64,000 nt of DNA from Gambelia wislizenii (Eukaryota > Chordata > Lepidosauria > Squamata > Crotaphytidae), in contig JAUMIR010000004.1 of NCBI GenBank assembly GCA_030847615.1, forward strand, positions 221,763,001 through 221,827,000, written 5' to 3'. Below are positions 12,777 to 22,595 of this stretch, one piece after another. How positions within the stretch are numbered: the stretch's first letter is position 1; the number at the start of each line of letters is the position of its first letter. The notes beneath the pieces are model-generated. The model saw only the letters and a program-made list of their open reading frames with translations. It was not told the DNA's origin and ran no database searches. Position numbers and translations under genes: made by a program.

Positions 12777-12952
12777 TTTTTCATGGGTTTTTGTATCATA
12801 TGTTGGATAGCTGAGCCTTGGACTACTTGGTTGGCACTAAGGAGACTGCAAATTTTCAGCCCATTTCCTAGAGTAAACCCATTGCAATGAAAGGGACTTA
12901 GCTAAGCTGAATGCAAACACACTCCATTTTAGTGGACCTACTCAAGACAGGA

Positions 12953-13115
12953 CTAAGGTTGCATCCACACTGCAGAAATAATCCTTTTGACACTGCTTTA
13001 ACTGCCATGGCTCAGTGTTATGGAATCCTGGGACTTATAGTTTGTTGTGATACCAGAGCTCACTGAGAGTGAAGACTGAGAGTGGATTATTTCTGCAATG
13101 CAGATGCAGCCTAAG
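12953..13115. mobile_element. MITE with CTAAGG(T/C)TGCATC termini (hAT-like)
   Basis: The left arm CTAAGGTTGCATCCACACTG, continuing AGAAATAATCC, is mirrored at the right by GGATTATTTCTGCAATGCAG and then ATGCAGCCTAAG. The interior has 'GCCATGGCTCAGTGTTATGG' and 'AATCCTGGGACTTATAGTTT', the usual core of this abundant squamate MITE. 163 bp, non-coding. Confidence 0.7.
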
Positions 13116-13763
13116 ATAGGATTTAGTTCCAGGATGTTGCCATTTCATATTTTGCCTTTATGAAATAACTCACCAAAGGGCTACAATTGGCCAGTTTCTC
13201 CCTCTTCAATCTGACTTATGGAATGTTGCAAGGTTTATCTGGAATAGACTGTGAAAACCACTTCCCTAAAATTTGATACATCAAAATCAAGACCCATGAT
13301 GTTTTGAAAATGGTATTGCTCACTCACTTAAGTGCATGTCTTTAGGCAGTAGCAAATATGAACACTTAATGAAGAGGGAACTTAACAACGGACATTCCAC
13401 AAGTTTTTTTTTTAAAGGAAGCAATTTTCTCATTTCTCTTCATGAACTGTTTCTTTTCCTCTTCCCACAGAAGACATTTTAAAGATAGTCATTCTGAAAA
13501 CATAAATAGCATTTTGTAGCACATGTACAAGATACAGAGCTGGCTAGATTAAATATATGCTTTCAATATACTTCTGCCAGACATGGTCCATTCCATAAAC
13601 TGTTGTTAATTACTAATATAATTGTTACCCAGGATGCGGGGGAGAGGTTAAAGATAGGAAGGAAAGTTGAAGTCTTCACTGCTTGCATATGGGGGTCCCA
13701 GTCCTTTGAAATAAGAAACAAATTAAGGCTCAGCTATATGCTACATATTAAACATAGCATGTA

Positions 13764-13767
<4 letters not shown>
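13116..13767. other. No gene recognised
   Basis: Unique-looking AT-rich sequence ending at the (ATT)n tail of the next element. Confidence 0.5.
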
Positions 13768-13800
<33 letters not shown>

Positions 13801-14762
13801 CACTTCCCCCCCCCCAAGACTGGGACTGAAAGCGGCTCACACTTTTGAAACACACACAATTAAAACATAGAAAAAGTATACATTAAAACAGAATTAAACT
13901 AATTACATTATTTTTAAAAAATCAAAATATTTAAAAGAATAAAATATTCTTAACAGTATTAGAAACTTTTTTTAAAAAAATTAAAAGGTTTTTTTTTTAA
14001 AAAAAACTATTCAACGAAACCATACAGCACCTCCTTGCCTGTTCTTTAAAAACTGTCTGTTTTAAAAGCCTGCCTGAATAAATAAGTTTTGGATTGCCAC
14101 TGGAAGGACAACAAGGAGGAGACCAATCTGGCCTCTCTGGGGAGGGAGTTCCAGAGTCTAGGGGCAACCACCAAAAAGGCCCTCTCTTGTGTCCCCACCA
14201 ACCGTACTTGAGATGGTGGTGGGACTGAGAGAAGGGCCTCTCCTGATGATCTCAGGGCCTGGGCCACTTCATAGAGGGAGATACAGGACATTATCAGACC
14301 AAATATAGGGTCCCCATCTCACCTTCTAAATACCGCCCTGCTCCCATCCCTGTAACTGAATATTCCCCCCCCCCAGACACCTACCTTTTTTTTCAGTTTT
14401 AAAAGTCTTCCCCCTCCCCTCGGCAGCCTAGCTGTGAATGGAGCTCTCACAGAAGGTCCCATTCACTTCCTTATTTGAAATTCCCAGGTGCGCGGGAAAT
14501 TTTTTAAAAAAGTAAAAGAAAGGGTTTTAAATGACAGCAAGCAGAAAAAAAAATCCTAGTAACCTGGGGAGTGCGGGGGGGAGGTTGTCACTTAACTGGA
14601 TGTCCCCATCAGCACTGGATGTGTTCTGCATGGACCTTCCAGGACGTTCCAGGGAGGCCGGGATTGCACGGGAAATTTAAAAATAAAACCAAAAATAAAG
14701 TAAAAAAATTAAACCAAGTACCTAAACACACTAAAAAAAAATCCAAGTAAACAGGGGAGGGT

Positions 14763-14798
<36 letters not shown>

Positions 14799-15335
14799 TT
14801 GTCACTTACCTGGATGTCCCGATCCCCACCAGAAGTGTTCTGTACTTGCCCTCCAGGACCTTACAGGGAAGCTGGCATTGCGTGGGAAATTTAAAAATAA
14901 AACCAAAAATAAACATCAAAAAATTAAACCAAGTACCTAAACACAATAAAAAAAATCCAAGTAAACAGGGGAGGGTACAAAAAAGGCTGTCACTTACCTG
15001 GATGTCCCAATTGCCACCAGAAGTGTTCAGCATGGACCTCCCAGATCGCGCCACAGGAACTCGCCTGTGATTCCATTTCAGAAACAGAACTGGCAATCTA
15101 TTGACAGCTTTTGGCCATCAATAAAAAAACCCCGGAGTGGAACGGAGGCAGCATGGGAGCATACTGGGACAGGGATGACGTTGTCTGAAAAGGAAGCCCT
15201 TCCTCGATCCTGTGGCATACCTGTCCCGGATTATTAAACCTGTCTGTTAATCTCCACAGTCTTCCAGATAGCTGGGACCTGAGCCATATAGGGCTTTATA
15301 GGTCATCACCAGCACCTCACCTTGAACCTTCAGAC
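13768..15335 (-). mobile_element. L2-type LINE, 3' end (minus strand), split by a DNA transposon
   Basis: An (ATT)n tract (13768-13797) forms the 3' tail of a minus-strand L2. It is followed by the 'GTGAGCCGCTTTCAGTCCCAG' 3' UTR block and, at 14291-14046, the end of ORF2: CISLYEVAQALRSS, then 'APRLWNSLPREARLVSS', then 'KTYLFRQAFKTDS'. ORF2 resumes on the far side of a 970-bp insertion at 15258-15335 with 'VLVMTYKALYGSGPSYLEDC'. Excising 14286-15255 and one ACA copy rejoins '...YLEDC|ISLYE...' in frame. Confidence 0.85.
14286..15255. mobile_element. 970-bp 3-bp-TSD transposon with internal tandem duplication
   Basis: Left end GGACATTATCAGAC, right end GTCTGTTAATCTCC, TSD ACA at 14283-14285 and 15256-15258. 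It sits inside the L2 at 13768-15335, and the L2 reading frame proves the insertion boundaries. Inside, a ~190-215-bp unit beginning GTTGTCACTTA(A/C)CTGGATGT is repeated about 2.5 times (starts near 14584, 14798 and 14986), separated by an A32 run at 14765-14796. The right third matches the ~600-bp family (CATCTGAAAAGG-like, 'CTATTGACAGC', 'CATCAATAAAAA'). Confidence 0.85.
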
Positions 15336-16315
15336 TGTAACTGCAGTTAGTCCCTGATAATCCAGCAGTAAGCCACTTCAGAGAAATCCACCTTCATTCC
15401 TGTTCTGTCATTTGTGAGTTCTTGAAGTGCTTTCACAGATGAAACAGGACTAATTCATACTTATTTCTCCGACATAGTTGCTTCTGTCCATATGACTGGA
15501 GTTCCATTTTATGGCCAAGATTCTATACAGATAGAGTAAATATATGCCAGCATAGTTAAGATGGATTCCATAGTAGTACAATCAATTGTGTAATGTGTAC
15601 CATAGCCTTCAGCTCACCTATTATGTTATGGCCAATTAAGTCCGCACTCAATACAAGTCAAAAGTATGAGAGAGGACACTATGTGTGCTTCTGAAAATAT
15701 TGGCTCTATCAGGGGCTAATAGCTGAGACACTGCAACTACTGGTACAATTATTTTTACGTTTGTGTGGTGTCCCAACAGGATAACAGTATATATTACTGA
15801 TGTCTTCAGTAGTGATCTGTATTGGTTGGGCAGCACAGATCACATGGAAAGTTTCCTCACAGTTACATAATCCTGGGGATCGATGGTACTAGTTTGGTAA
15901 CTCTCCTGGTGATCAACCCTACCCATATGTTTTCTGGTTTATAAACATTACTGATTGAACAGAAGCAGTAACCACATCACTACCCACATGAAGCATGCCA
16001 TATAGGTAGTATATCTGGGGAAAAACAAGGTTCTGATTTTATTTTTGCAAATACTGTTCTCATGTCTAGGTTCTCAGACTGAGGGAATTGTGACTCGTCC
16101 TATCCACCACCCCCCTTGATGGCTCATCTTTGAGCTATGACTGGCCTTTTGTTATCTACTGTGGGTCTATGAGAGTTTATGTGTGAATCACTGTATATCT
16201 TCATGCACATGGTCATATCAGAGGCATATCCAAAGGTGTGTTCTATTAGGAATACACACGCACACCGCTTATTTCATTATCTCACACAGGAATGAAAAAT
16301 AAGCAATATTACAAA
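15336..16315. other. No gene recognised
   Basis: Unique-looking DNA between the L2 remnant and the first Helitron; short open frames only. Confidence 0.5.
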
Positions 16316-16866
16316 CTAGCAATACCCGGTGTAACATACACCGTCCCCTCCCTGTGTGCTACATCCCCCCAATGATACACATGTCACACCCCCATGCCGC
16401 CCTCCCTGTGCTTGCATCACCCTTCCTGTGCTTGTGCCACCCTGCCTGTGCGGCCTCGTGCTCCCATCCCCATGTTCGCACCACCCTCCCCGCACCCAAT
16501 GCCGCACTCTCTGTGCTTGCACCTCCCTCCCCATGGCCTGTGCCACCCTGTGCCACCCTCTGCGCGTTTGTGCCACTTGCCCACACTCGCACTGCCCTCC
16601 CTGCACCCTGTGCCACCCTCCCACGCTCGCACCACACTCCCCACACCCTCTGCCACCATGTGCTGCCCTCCCCGCACTCGCACCACCTCCATGGTACTCA
16701 CACTCCCTCTGCCTCCGCCATGTTTAGAAAGGAGTGAAACTTCCACATGCTCCTGCCCCCGGTGTGTTGATTGGCTGCCCAGAGAACTTTGATTGCTTGG
16801 TCAGTTTCCTAATTAGCCAATCAGCACACTGGAAACAGCAACACACCTAAAAGCAATATATATATA
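16316..16866 (-). mobile_element. Non-autonomous Helitron, copy 1 (minus strand)
   Basis: Read on the minus strand the element ends ...CGGTGTATGTTACACCG-GGTATTG-CTAG, followed by T: a perfect 7-bp stem with a 3-nt loop, a short spacer and terminal CTAG (16316-16319), the canonical Helitron 3' end. The 5' part reads '(AT)n TGCTTTTAGGTGTGTTGC...CCAGTGTGCTGATTGGC', equivalent to the 5' ends of copies 2 and 3. The interior is C-rich on the plus strand, with degenerate ~20-30-bp repeats (CCCTCCCTGTGCTTGCA-like); the overlapping long ORFs on both strands come from this composition. No Rep/helicase is encoded. Confidence 0.8.
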
Positions 16867-16870
16867 TATA

Positions 16871-17329
16871 CTAGCTATATACCCGGTGTAGTTTATACTG
16901 TTCCCCCTGATGCCCTCCTCAAGCCCCCTACATGAGCACACACAAACACACGGGGATGCACACCACTCCCTCCCCCCTGCTGCCTCCCTCCCATGGCCCT
17001 CCCCAAGCCCCCTCCTGCATGTGCACACACGCTGCTCCCTCCCTCCCTCCCCACTCTCCCGCTGTCTCCTCACGCCGCAGCCCTCTCCAACCCCCCCTCT
17101 GTGTGCGCACACACATGCGTGCCCATGCTGCTCCCTCCCCCCGTCATCTCCAAACCTCCCCCCGCATGCATGCACACATGTGCCGCTTCCTCCCCCTGCA
17201 GCCATGCTTACACTGGAGGTAAAACTCCACATGGTCCCACCTCCAGTGTGCTGATTGCCTACCCAACAGTTTCCTAAGCAGCCAATCAGCACACTGGAAA
17301 TGGCAACATACCCAAGAGAATTATATAGA
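16871..17329 (-). mobile_element. Non-autonomous Helitron, copy 2 (minus strand), tandem with copy 1
   Basis: The minus strand begins TCTATATAATTCTCTTGGGT at 17329 and ends with a weaker hairpin (GTATA..TACAC), 'CGGGTATATAG' and CTAG at 16871-16874. Only a (TA)n run of about 10-14 bp separates it from copy 1 in the same orientation. The interior is a plus-strand CT-rich block with CACACA tracts. The CR1 3' tail starts immediately after its 5' terminus. Confidence 0.8.
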
Positions 17330-17403
17330 ATCATAGAATTGTAGAGTTGGAAGAGACCACGAGGGCCATCCAGTCCAACCCCCTGCCATGCAGGAAATCT
17401 TGA

Positions 17404-19434
17404 TCAAAGCATCCTCGACAGATGGCAATCCTGCCTCTGTTTAAAGACCTCCAAGGAAGGAGACCCCACCACCCTCCGAGGGAGTGTGTTCCACTGCCGA
17501 ACAGCTCTTACTGTCAAAAAGTTCCTCCTCATGTTGAGGTGGAATCTCTGTTCCTGGAGCTTGCACCCATTGCTCCGTGTTCCAGTCTCTGGAGCAGCAG
17601 AAAACAAGCCTGCTCCATCCTCAGCATGACATCCCTTCAAATACTTAAACAGGGCTATCATATTGCCCCTTAACCATCTTTTTTCCAGGCTAAACATACC
17701 CAGCTCCCTAAGTCTCTCCTCATAAGGCATTGTTTCCAGACCTTTCACCATTTTAGTTGCCCTTCTCTGGACATGCTCCAATTTGTCAATATCCTTTTTG
17801 AATTGTGATGCCCAGAACTGGACACAGTATTCTAGGTGAGGTCTGACCAAGGCAGAATAGAGTGGTACTATTACTTCCCTTGATCTAGACACTCTACTTC
17901 TATTGATACAGCCCAAAATCACATTGGCCTTTTTAGTTGCCACATCACACTGTTGACTCATGTTCAACTTGTGGTCTACTAGAACTCCTAGATCCCTTTC
18001 GCACGGAGTCTCTTTCAGCCAGGTCTCTCCCATCCTATATCTATGCATTTCATTTTTCCGCCCTAAATGCAGTACTTTACATTTCTCCGTATTGAATTTC
18101 ATTTTGTTAGCTTTGGCCCAGCTCTCCAGTCTATCCAGGTCATTCTGAATTTTGATCCTGTCCTCTAGGGTATTAGCTACTCCTCCTAATTTGGTGTCAT
18201 CTGCAAATTTGATAAGTATGCCCCTAATTCCCTCATCCAAGTCATTGATAAAGATGTTGAATAGCACTGGGCCCAGGACAGAAACTTGTGGCACCCCACT
18301 GGTCACATCTTTCCAAGACGAAGAGGAGCCACTGCTGAGTACCCTTTGGGTTCGGCCGGTCAACCAATTACAAATCCATTGAACAGTTAACTTGTCTAGC
18401 CCACATTTTACAAGCTTGTTTGCAAGAATGTCATGGGGAACGTTGTCAAAAGCCTTACTGAAATCAAGGTATGTGATATTCACAGCTTTCCCTTCATCTA
18501 CCAAGCTCGTAACTTTATCAAAAAAAGAGATCAGATTAGTCTGGCATGACTTGTTTCTCTGAAACCCATGTTGACTTTTTGTGATTATGGCATTGCCTTC
18601 TAAATGTTCACAGACTCTCTGTTTAATGATTTACTCTAGAATCTTCCCTGGTATTGATGTCAGACTAACTGGACGATAATTGTTGGGATCCTCTTTTTTC
18701 CCCTTTTTGAAGATGGGGACAACGTTTGCCCTCCTCCAGTCTGCTGGGACTTCTCCTGTTCTCCAAGAGTTCTCAAAGATTATTGCCAATAGCTCTGAGA
18801 TTACATTTGCCAGTTCTTTTAATACTCTTGGATGTAGTTCATCTGGTCCTGGAGATTTAAATTCATTTAGATTAAGAAGGTATTCCTGTACTACCTCTTT
18901 GCTTATTCTGAGCTGGATTTCCCCTATTGTGTCCTCTGTTCCATTATCCTCAGATTGGTCCCCCTTTTCCTTTTCTGAAAACACTGAGGCAAAGAAGGTG
19001 TTGAGTAATTCTGCCTTTTCTCTGTCCCCTGTTAGCATTTTGCCATCTTCTCCATGTAGTGGTCCTATCATTTTCATCTTCCTCCTTTTGCTGCGGACAT
19101 ACCACAAAAACCCCTTTTTATTGTTCTTAACCTCCCTAGCAAGCCTGAGCTCATTCTGCGCTTTAGCTTTTCTGACTTTACTCCTACATGTGTTTGCTAT
19201 CTGTTTGAATTCTTCTTTGGTGATTTCCCCCTTTTTCCATTTCCTATACATGTTCCATTTAAAACTTAGCTCCATTGAAAGTTCTTTAGTCATCCATCCT
19301 GGGTTCTTGAGACACTTCCCATTTTTCTTCCTCAATGGTACTGTTTGAAATTGTGCCTTCAGTATCTCCCTTTTGAGAAAGTCCCATCCGTCTTGAGGTC
19401 TCTTCTCTTTTAGTGTTGCTGACCATGGGATCAC
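17404..19434 (-). pseudogene. CR1 ORF2 reverse transcriptase domain (one in-frame stop)
   Basis: This is the RNA-dependent DNA polymerase that reverse-transcribes CR1 RNA at nicked DNA. Frames 19434-18631 and 18504-17404 are the same reading frame, separated only by a TAA at 18633-18631 (E*IIKQRV, where relatives have a Lys codon) and 42 sense codons. Visible blocks: ELHPRVLKELANVIS, PADWRRANVVPIFKKG, NNYRPVSLTSIPGKILE, then [34 protein letters not shown], and the catalytic FADD at 18195-18206 (FADDTKLGG). The C-terminal CR1 segment follows: 'RPHLEYCVQFW', 'ERLRELGMFSLEKR', 'LFKYLKG', 'RQWNTLPRRVV'. A 'GVPQVSV' variant replaces the usual GVPQGSV, which may lower activity even without the stop. 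Confidence 0.95.
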
Positions 19435-19477
19435 CCCCAGTATTTCACTGAGTTTATTGAAATCAGCTCTCCTAAAG

Positions 19478-20452
19478 TCAAGAATGTGTCTGACTATGCC
19501 TGGCTTCTCCGTTCCATTTTATTCTAAACTCCAGGAGAACATGATCACTCTCACCTAAGGATCCCACCACTTGCACCCCATTAACCAGGTCATCTCTGTT
19601 GGTTAGGATCAGATCTAAAATAGCTGACCCCCTTGTTGCCTCTTCCACCTTTTGGACCATGAAATTGTCTTCCAGGTAAGTAAGGAATTTGCTAGACCTT
19701 GAAGTTTTGGTTGCGTTAGATTGCCAGCAAATATCAGGATAGTTGAAGTCACCCATCACTACTAAATCTCTCCTTTCTGCATGTGTGTTCATCTGTTCTA
19801 GAAAGGCATCATCCAATTCCTCCATCTGACTTGGGGGTCTGTAGTAGAGTCCCACAATAACATCCCTGTTGTTTCCCTCACTCTCCACCTGGCTTCCAGT
19901 ACTGATGTCACGGATCTCTTCACTGGTGTAAATATCCCTGACATATAATGCTATTCCTCCTCCTTTCCTGTTTGGCCTGTTTCTCCTATAAAGGTTATAT
20001 CCCTCTGTTCCTACATTCCAATCATGTGACTCATCCCACCAGGTTTCAGTAATGCCTATTATATCATATTTGTTTTGTAGTGCTAGGAGTTCAAGTTCAT
20101 CTTGCTTATTTCCCATGCTCTGTGCATTAGTGTAGAGACATCTAAGACCATGTGTTCCCTTTACTTGTTGCCTGTGCAAGTTTTTTTGCCTCTCACTCTT
20201 GGGTCCTTGCGCTGTTTGCCTTGCTCCCTCTATGACAGTTTGACTATTTTCATCAGCCCCTTTGCCTTCCAGAATACTGTCTCCCTCCCCCATTTGACTC
20301 AGTTTAAAGCCTTCCTGATCAAATTCTTGAGACTGTTGGCAAAAATGTTTCTTCCAACTGTCATAAGATGCACCCCATCTCTTGCCAGAAGTCCCCCCTC
20401 GTGGAAGCGCAGCCCATGATCCAAGAATCCAAATTGTTCTTGGTGACACCAT
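19478..20452 (-). CDS. CR1 ORF2 apurinic-like endonuclease domain
   Basis: N-terminal part of CR1 ORF2, which nicks target DNA to prime reverse transcription. All hallmark residues of the APE-type fold are present: Asn in LRCLYTNAQSM, Glu in IIGITETWWDES, Tyr-Arg-Pro in VGLYYRPPS, Asp/Asn in LVVMGDFNYPDI, the 'LDLILTNRDDLV' block, and terminal SDHVLLEF. The frame ends at 19478 (…EARHSQTHS*). The equivalent family sequence continues in another frame ('GIVRHILDFRRADFNKLSEI') into the RT frame starting at 19434, so a 1-2-nt indel near 19480-19500 uncouples the domains. The first ~110 residues before LRCLYTN are the low-conservation leader and may overlap ORF1. Confidence 0.9.
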   Translation of the reverse strand: MVSPRTIWILGSWAALPRGGTSGKRWGASYDSWKKHFCQQSQEFDQEGFKLSQMGEGDSILEGKGADENSQTVIEGARQTAQGPKSERQKNLHRQQVKGTHGLRCLYTNAQSMGNKQDELELLALQNKYDIIGITETWWDESHDWNVGTEGYNLYRRNRPNRKGGGIALYVRDIYTSEEIRDISTGSQVESEGNNRDVIVGLYYRPPSQMEELDDAFLEQMNTHAERRDLVVMGDFNYPDICWQSNATKTSRSSKFLTYLEDNFMVQKVEEATRGSAILDLILTNRDDLVNGVQVVGSLGESDHVLLEFRIKWNGEARHSQTHS

Positions 20453-20781
20453 TTACGGAGCCAGTTATTTACTTCGGCTATTTTCCTCTCCCTTCCTGGA
20501 CCATGCCCTTCAACTGGCAGAAGAGACGAGATGACAACCTGTGCATCCATTTCTTTCAGCTTCCTCCCCAGGGCCTCAGAGTCTCTTCTGATCTTGGGAA
20601 AGCTGTGCCTTGCAGTATCATTGGTTCCCACATGGACCAAAAGGAAGGGGTAATGATCCATAGGCTTGACGAGTCTTGTCAGCCTCTCCGTCACATCTCG
20701 GATCTTTGCCCCAGGGAGACAACATACCTCCCGAGACATCTTGTCAGGCCCACAAATCACTGCTTCTGTACCCCACAGCAA
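20299..20781 (-). CDS. CR1 ORF1 esterase (SGNH-hydrolase-like) domain, N-terminally truncated
   Basis: CR1-like elements are known to encode an esterase-type domain in ORF1. This frame shows the block III signature VHVGTNDTAR (Gly-x-Asn-Asp) and block V ARDGVHLM (Asp-x-x-His), with 'ALGRKLKEMDAQVVISSLLP' between them. The block I Gly-Asp-Ser segment with the nucleophile lies upstream in the family and is missing because the element is 5' truncated, though a 'LWGTEAVICGP' edge is present. The frame overlaps the endonuclease frame start by ~150 bp. It ends 'GRNIFANSLKNLIRKALN'. Biological role in retrotransposition is not firmly known. Confidence 0.85.
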   Translation of the reverse strand: MLWGTEAVICGPDKMSREVCCLPGAKIRDVTERLTRLVKPMDHYPFLLVHVGTNDTARHSFPKIRRDSEALGRKLKEMDAQVVISSLLPVEGHGPGRERKIAEVNNWLRKWCHQEQFGFLDHGLRFHEGGLLARDGVHLMTVGRNIFANSLKNLIRKALN

Positions 20782-20849
20782 GATAGATAGATGTTTTTAA
20801 TGCATTTTTAATTATTTTAAAATATTTCAGGCCCTTTCAGGCCCTTATA

Positions 20850-21066
20850 GGAGCTCTGGTGGCACAGTAGTTAAATGACAGTACTGCAGCCACAACATTG
20901 TGAGTTTAATCTGGCAGGGCTCCAGGCTGACTCAGCCTTCCATCCTTCTGTAGATTGGTAAAAGAGTGCCCAGTTTGTTGGGGGCAATTAGCTAACACAT
21001 AGTAAAGCGCTTAGAGAGTGCTTAGCACTATAAAGTAGTACAGAAATGTAAGTGCTATTGCTATTA
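20850..21066 (+). mobile_element. tRNA-derived SINE with '(TGCTAT)n' tail
   Basis: The head GGAGCTCTGGTGGCACAGTA carries an A-box-like TGGCACAGTAG. A degenerate B box follows (TGAGTTTAATCTGG), then 'GACTCAGCCTTCCATCCTTC' and a 3' end 'AAGTGCTATTGCTATTAC'. Same family as 50788-51012. The tail pattern resembles RTE/BovB-mobilised squamate SINEs. Confidence 0.75.
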
Positions 21067-22539
21067 CAATGAACATTTTGTTATGCAAAATATAGTGTTT
21101 TTGCAGAATGTTTGTGCAGTGTTTCCCCCAAAACATTGTATAGTATGATCCCCATATCCATGGAACTGGTAACTGCAGATTCATTTACCCATGTCTGAAA
21201 AAAAAAGGTCTCTCTAGGCATCTTCTAGGTCCTCCAGTGTGACTCTATGGTATGATTGGGCTGTAAGTTGTTCATTTTAATAGGGTTAACTATTATTTAT
21301 GGTTTCTGGCATCAATGATAAGTCTGGGAATGTATCTCCTGTAGATACAGGTGGTGTACTATATTTTGTGCAAAATCCTATGGGATTTTTAAAAAAATAT
21401 TAATAAGAAATCTAAAACTGTGAAAATTTTTTGCAAAATATACACAAAATCCACAATGCTGTCTAGAAGTTTTTAGGCACTCTTTCTCCCTCAGGTTGAG
21501 AAATATCACAAACATTCTTTACCTCCCTACTCTCTATGTACTGAATGACCATGGTTTGTGTGCAACTGACATTTCACACAATGAAGATACAAACTGGTAG
21601 GGCAAGCACCCCGAGAGAGGTTTCAACCAACTTTCAAAGGATCTTGTATCTGGGTGTATTATCAGGATGCATGAAAATAAAATTTAACTTTCTGGTTTTG
21701 GCCCTGTTTGCTTTGTAGAACGGGTATGTTTGTGCTGACTGGCTGTGTTACTAGATATGATTTGAAGGTATGGTGCCTAATGTTTCACGATTAGTAGATA
21801 TCAGAATTCTTTCCATGGTCACCATTTTTGGGTTGTTTTTTTCTGCAGACTGCTCCCCTCACCTTTATGCCAGATCAGTTGCCATCCCCTCCTGAGCTGT
21901 TAGGAGTTTTGATTAAGCACAACCTGAGCTGGCCTAATGTTATTATTAGAGATGGCTGAACATCTTGCATCAGTTTGGTCCCCCCGCCTAGAATTTATAA
22001 AAAACATGCAAAATTCAAGTGTGACAGAAAGTGAAATGGAACCATTTACCCAGTCCTAAGGATTGGTGAGAATTACTACTCCACTGCCATGACTCTATGG
22101 TCTGCAGAGGTGGGGTGGATTTGCATCCCCCCCCCAAAAGGAAGAATTGTGGGCAATGTTTCTGTCACTTTGCGCTAACATCAGGGAGGGGGTGGAGTCC
22201 CCAACCTAGTCTCTTTCCTTGGTCTGTGCATGGACTGGGGTCATGACCTTCACCATGACTTGGGTCTTCACCATAGGAAGGAGCTGCTACCTCCTTGGTC
22301 CTGGTTTGGCATGAGAACCAATCCATTGTTGAGGTGATCAATTATCTGATTCCCATGTCATCCAGTTATGTAGCTGATGTAAGCTTTTATGCTACACTAT
22401 CTATCATTTAACTTTCTGTTTGTGGTCTGATGTGTCTCCAGGGTGGATAATGGGATCACTGACATTTTGCCAAGACAGCAGATGTCCTGATTCTGGCAGC
22501 TCACTCCCAGTGCAAGGGAAATCAGAGGAAGATCCCTCT
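21067..22539. other. No gene recognised; possible degenerate Tigger-like MITE at 21138-21343
   Basis: At about 21138 the sequence TAGTATGATCCCCATATCCA resembles Tigger-type ends, with a weak inverse partner (CTGTAGATACAGGTGGTGTA) near 21343. The TIR match is poor, so this is only a suggestion. The rest is unique-looking DNA. Confidence 0.35.
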
Positions 22540-22595
22540 AGCTCTGTAGGAAATTGACAAGTCAAGGCTCAGTGAGCCATAGGTATGGCACTAGC

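Larger units (their letters stand above)
10763..12852 (-). mobile_element. APE-type non-LTR retrotransposon with C-terminal zinc finger, 5' truncated
   Basis: Runs 5' to 3' on the minus strand from about 12852 to 10763, with a SINE inserted at about 11180-11453. The RT half is at 12776-11827, the ORF end near 10960-10790, and the 3' end shows the CTTC(A/G)TTTGTGAAGA block shared with the copies at 28240-28715, 41383-41905 and 62263-62549. Clade (RTE-like, Rex-like, Vingi or other) cannot be settled by eye. Confidence 0.85.
17330..20785 (-). mobile_element. CR1 LINE, 3.45 kb, nearly complete ORF2 (minus strand)
   Basis: The 3' end is the typical CR1 tail: on the minus strand '...CCAACTCTACAATTCTATGA' at 17330-17350. 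Upstream of it, in minus order, lie ORF1 esterase (20781-20299), endonuclease (20452-19478), and RT (19434-18631 and 18504-17404). The copy is 5' truncated within ORF1 near 20785. Damage to ORF2 is light: one frameshift near 19480-19500 and one in-frame stop at 18631-18633, suggesting a fairly young insertion. Confidence 0.95.

Noticed and set aside
16316..17334. Many overlapping long ORFs on both strands (up to 173 residues), Pro/Thr/His- or Gly/Arg-rich
   Set aside because: They arise from C-rich degenerate repeats inside two Helitrons; all frames are open in both directions and none has a domain.
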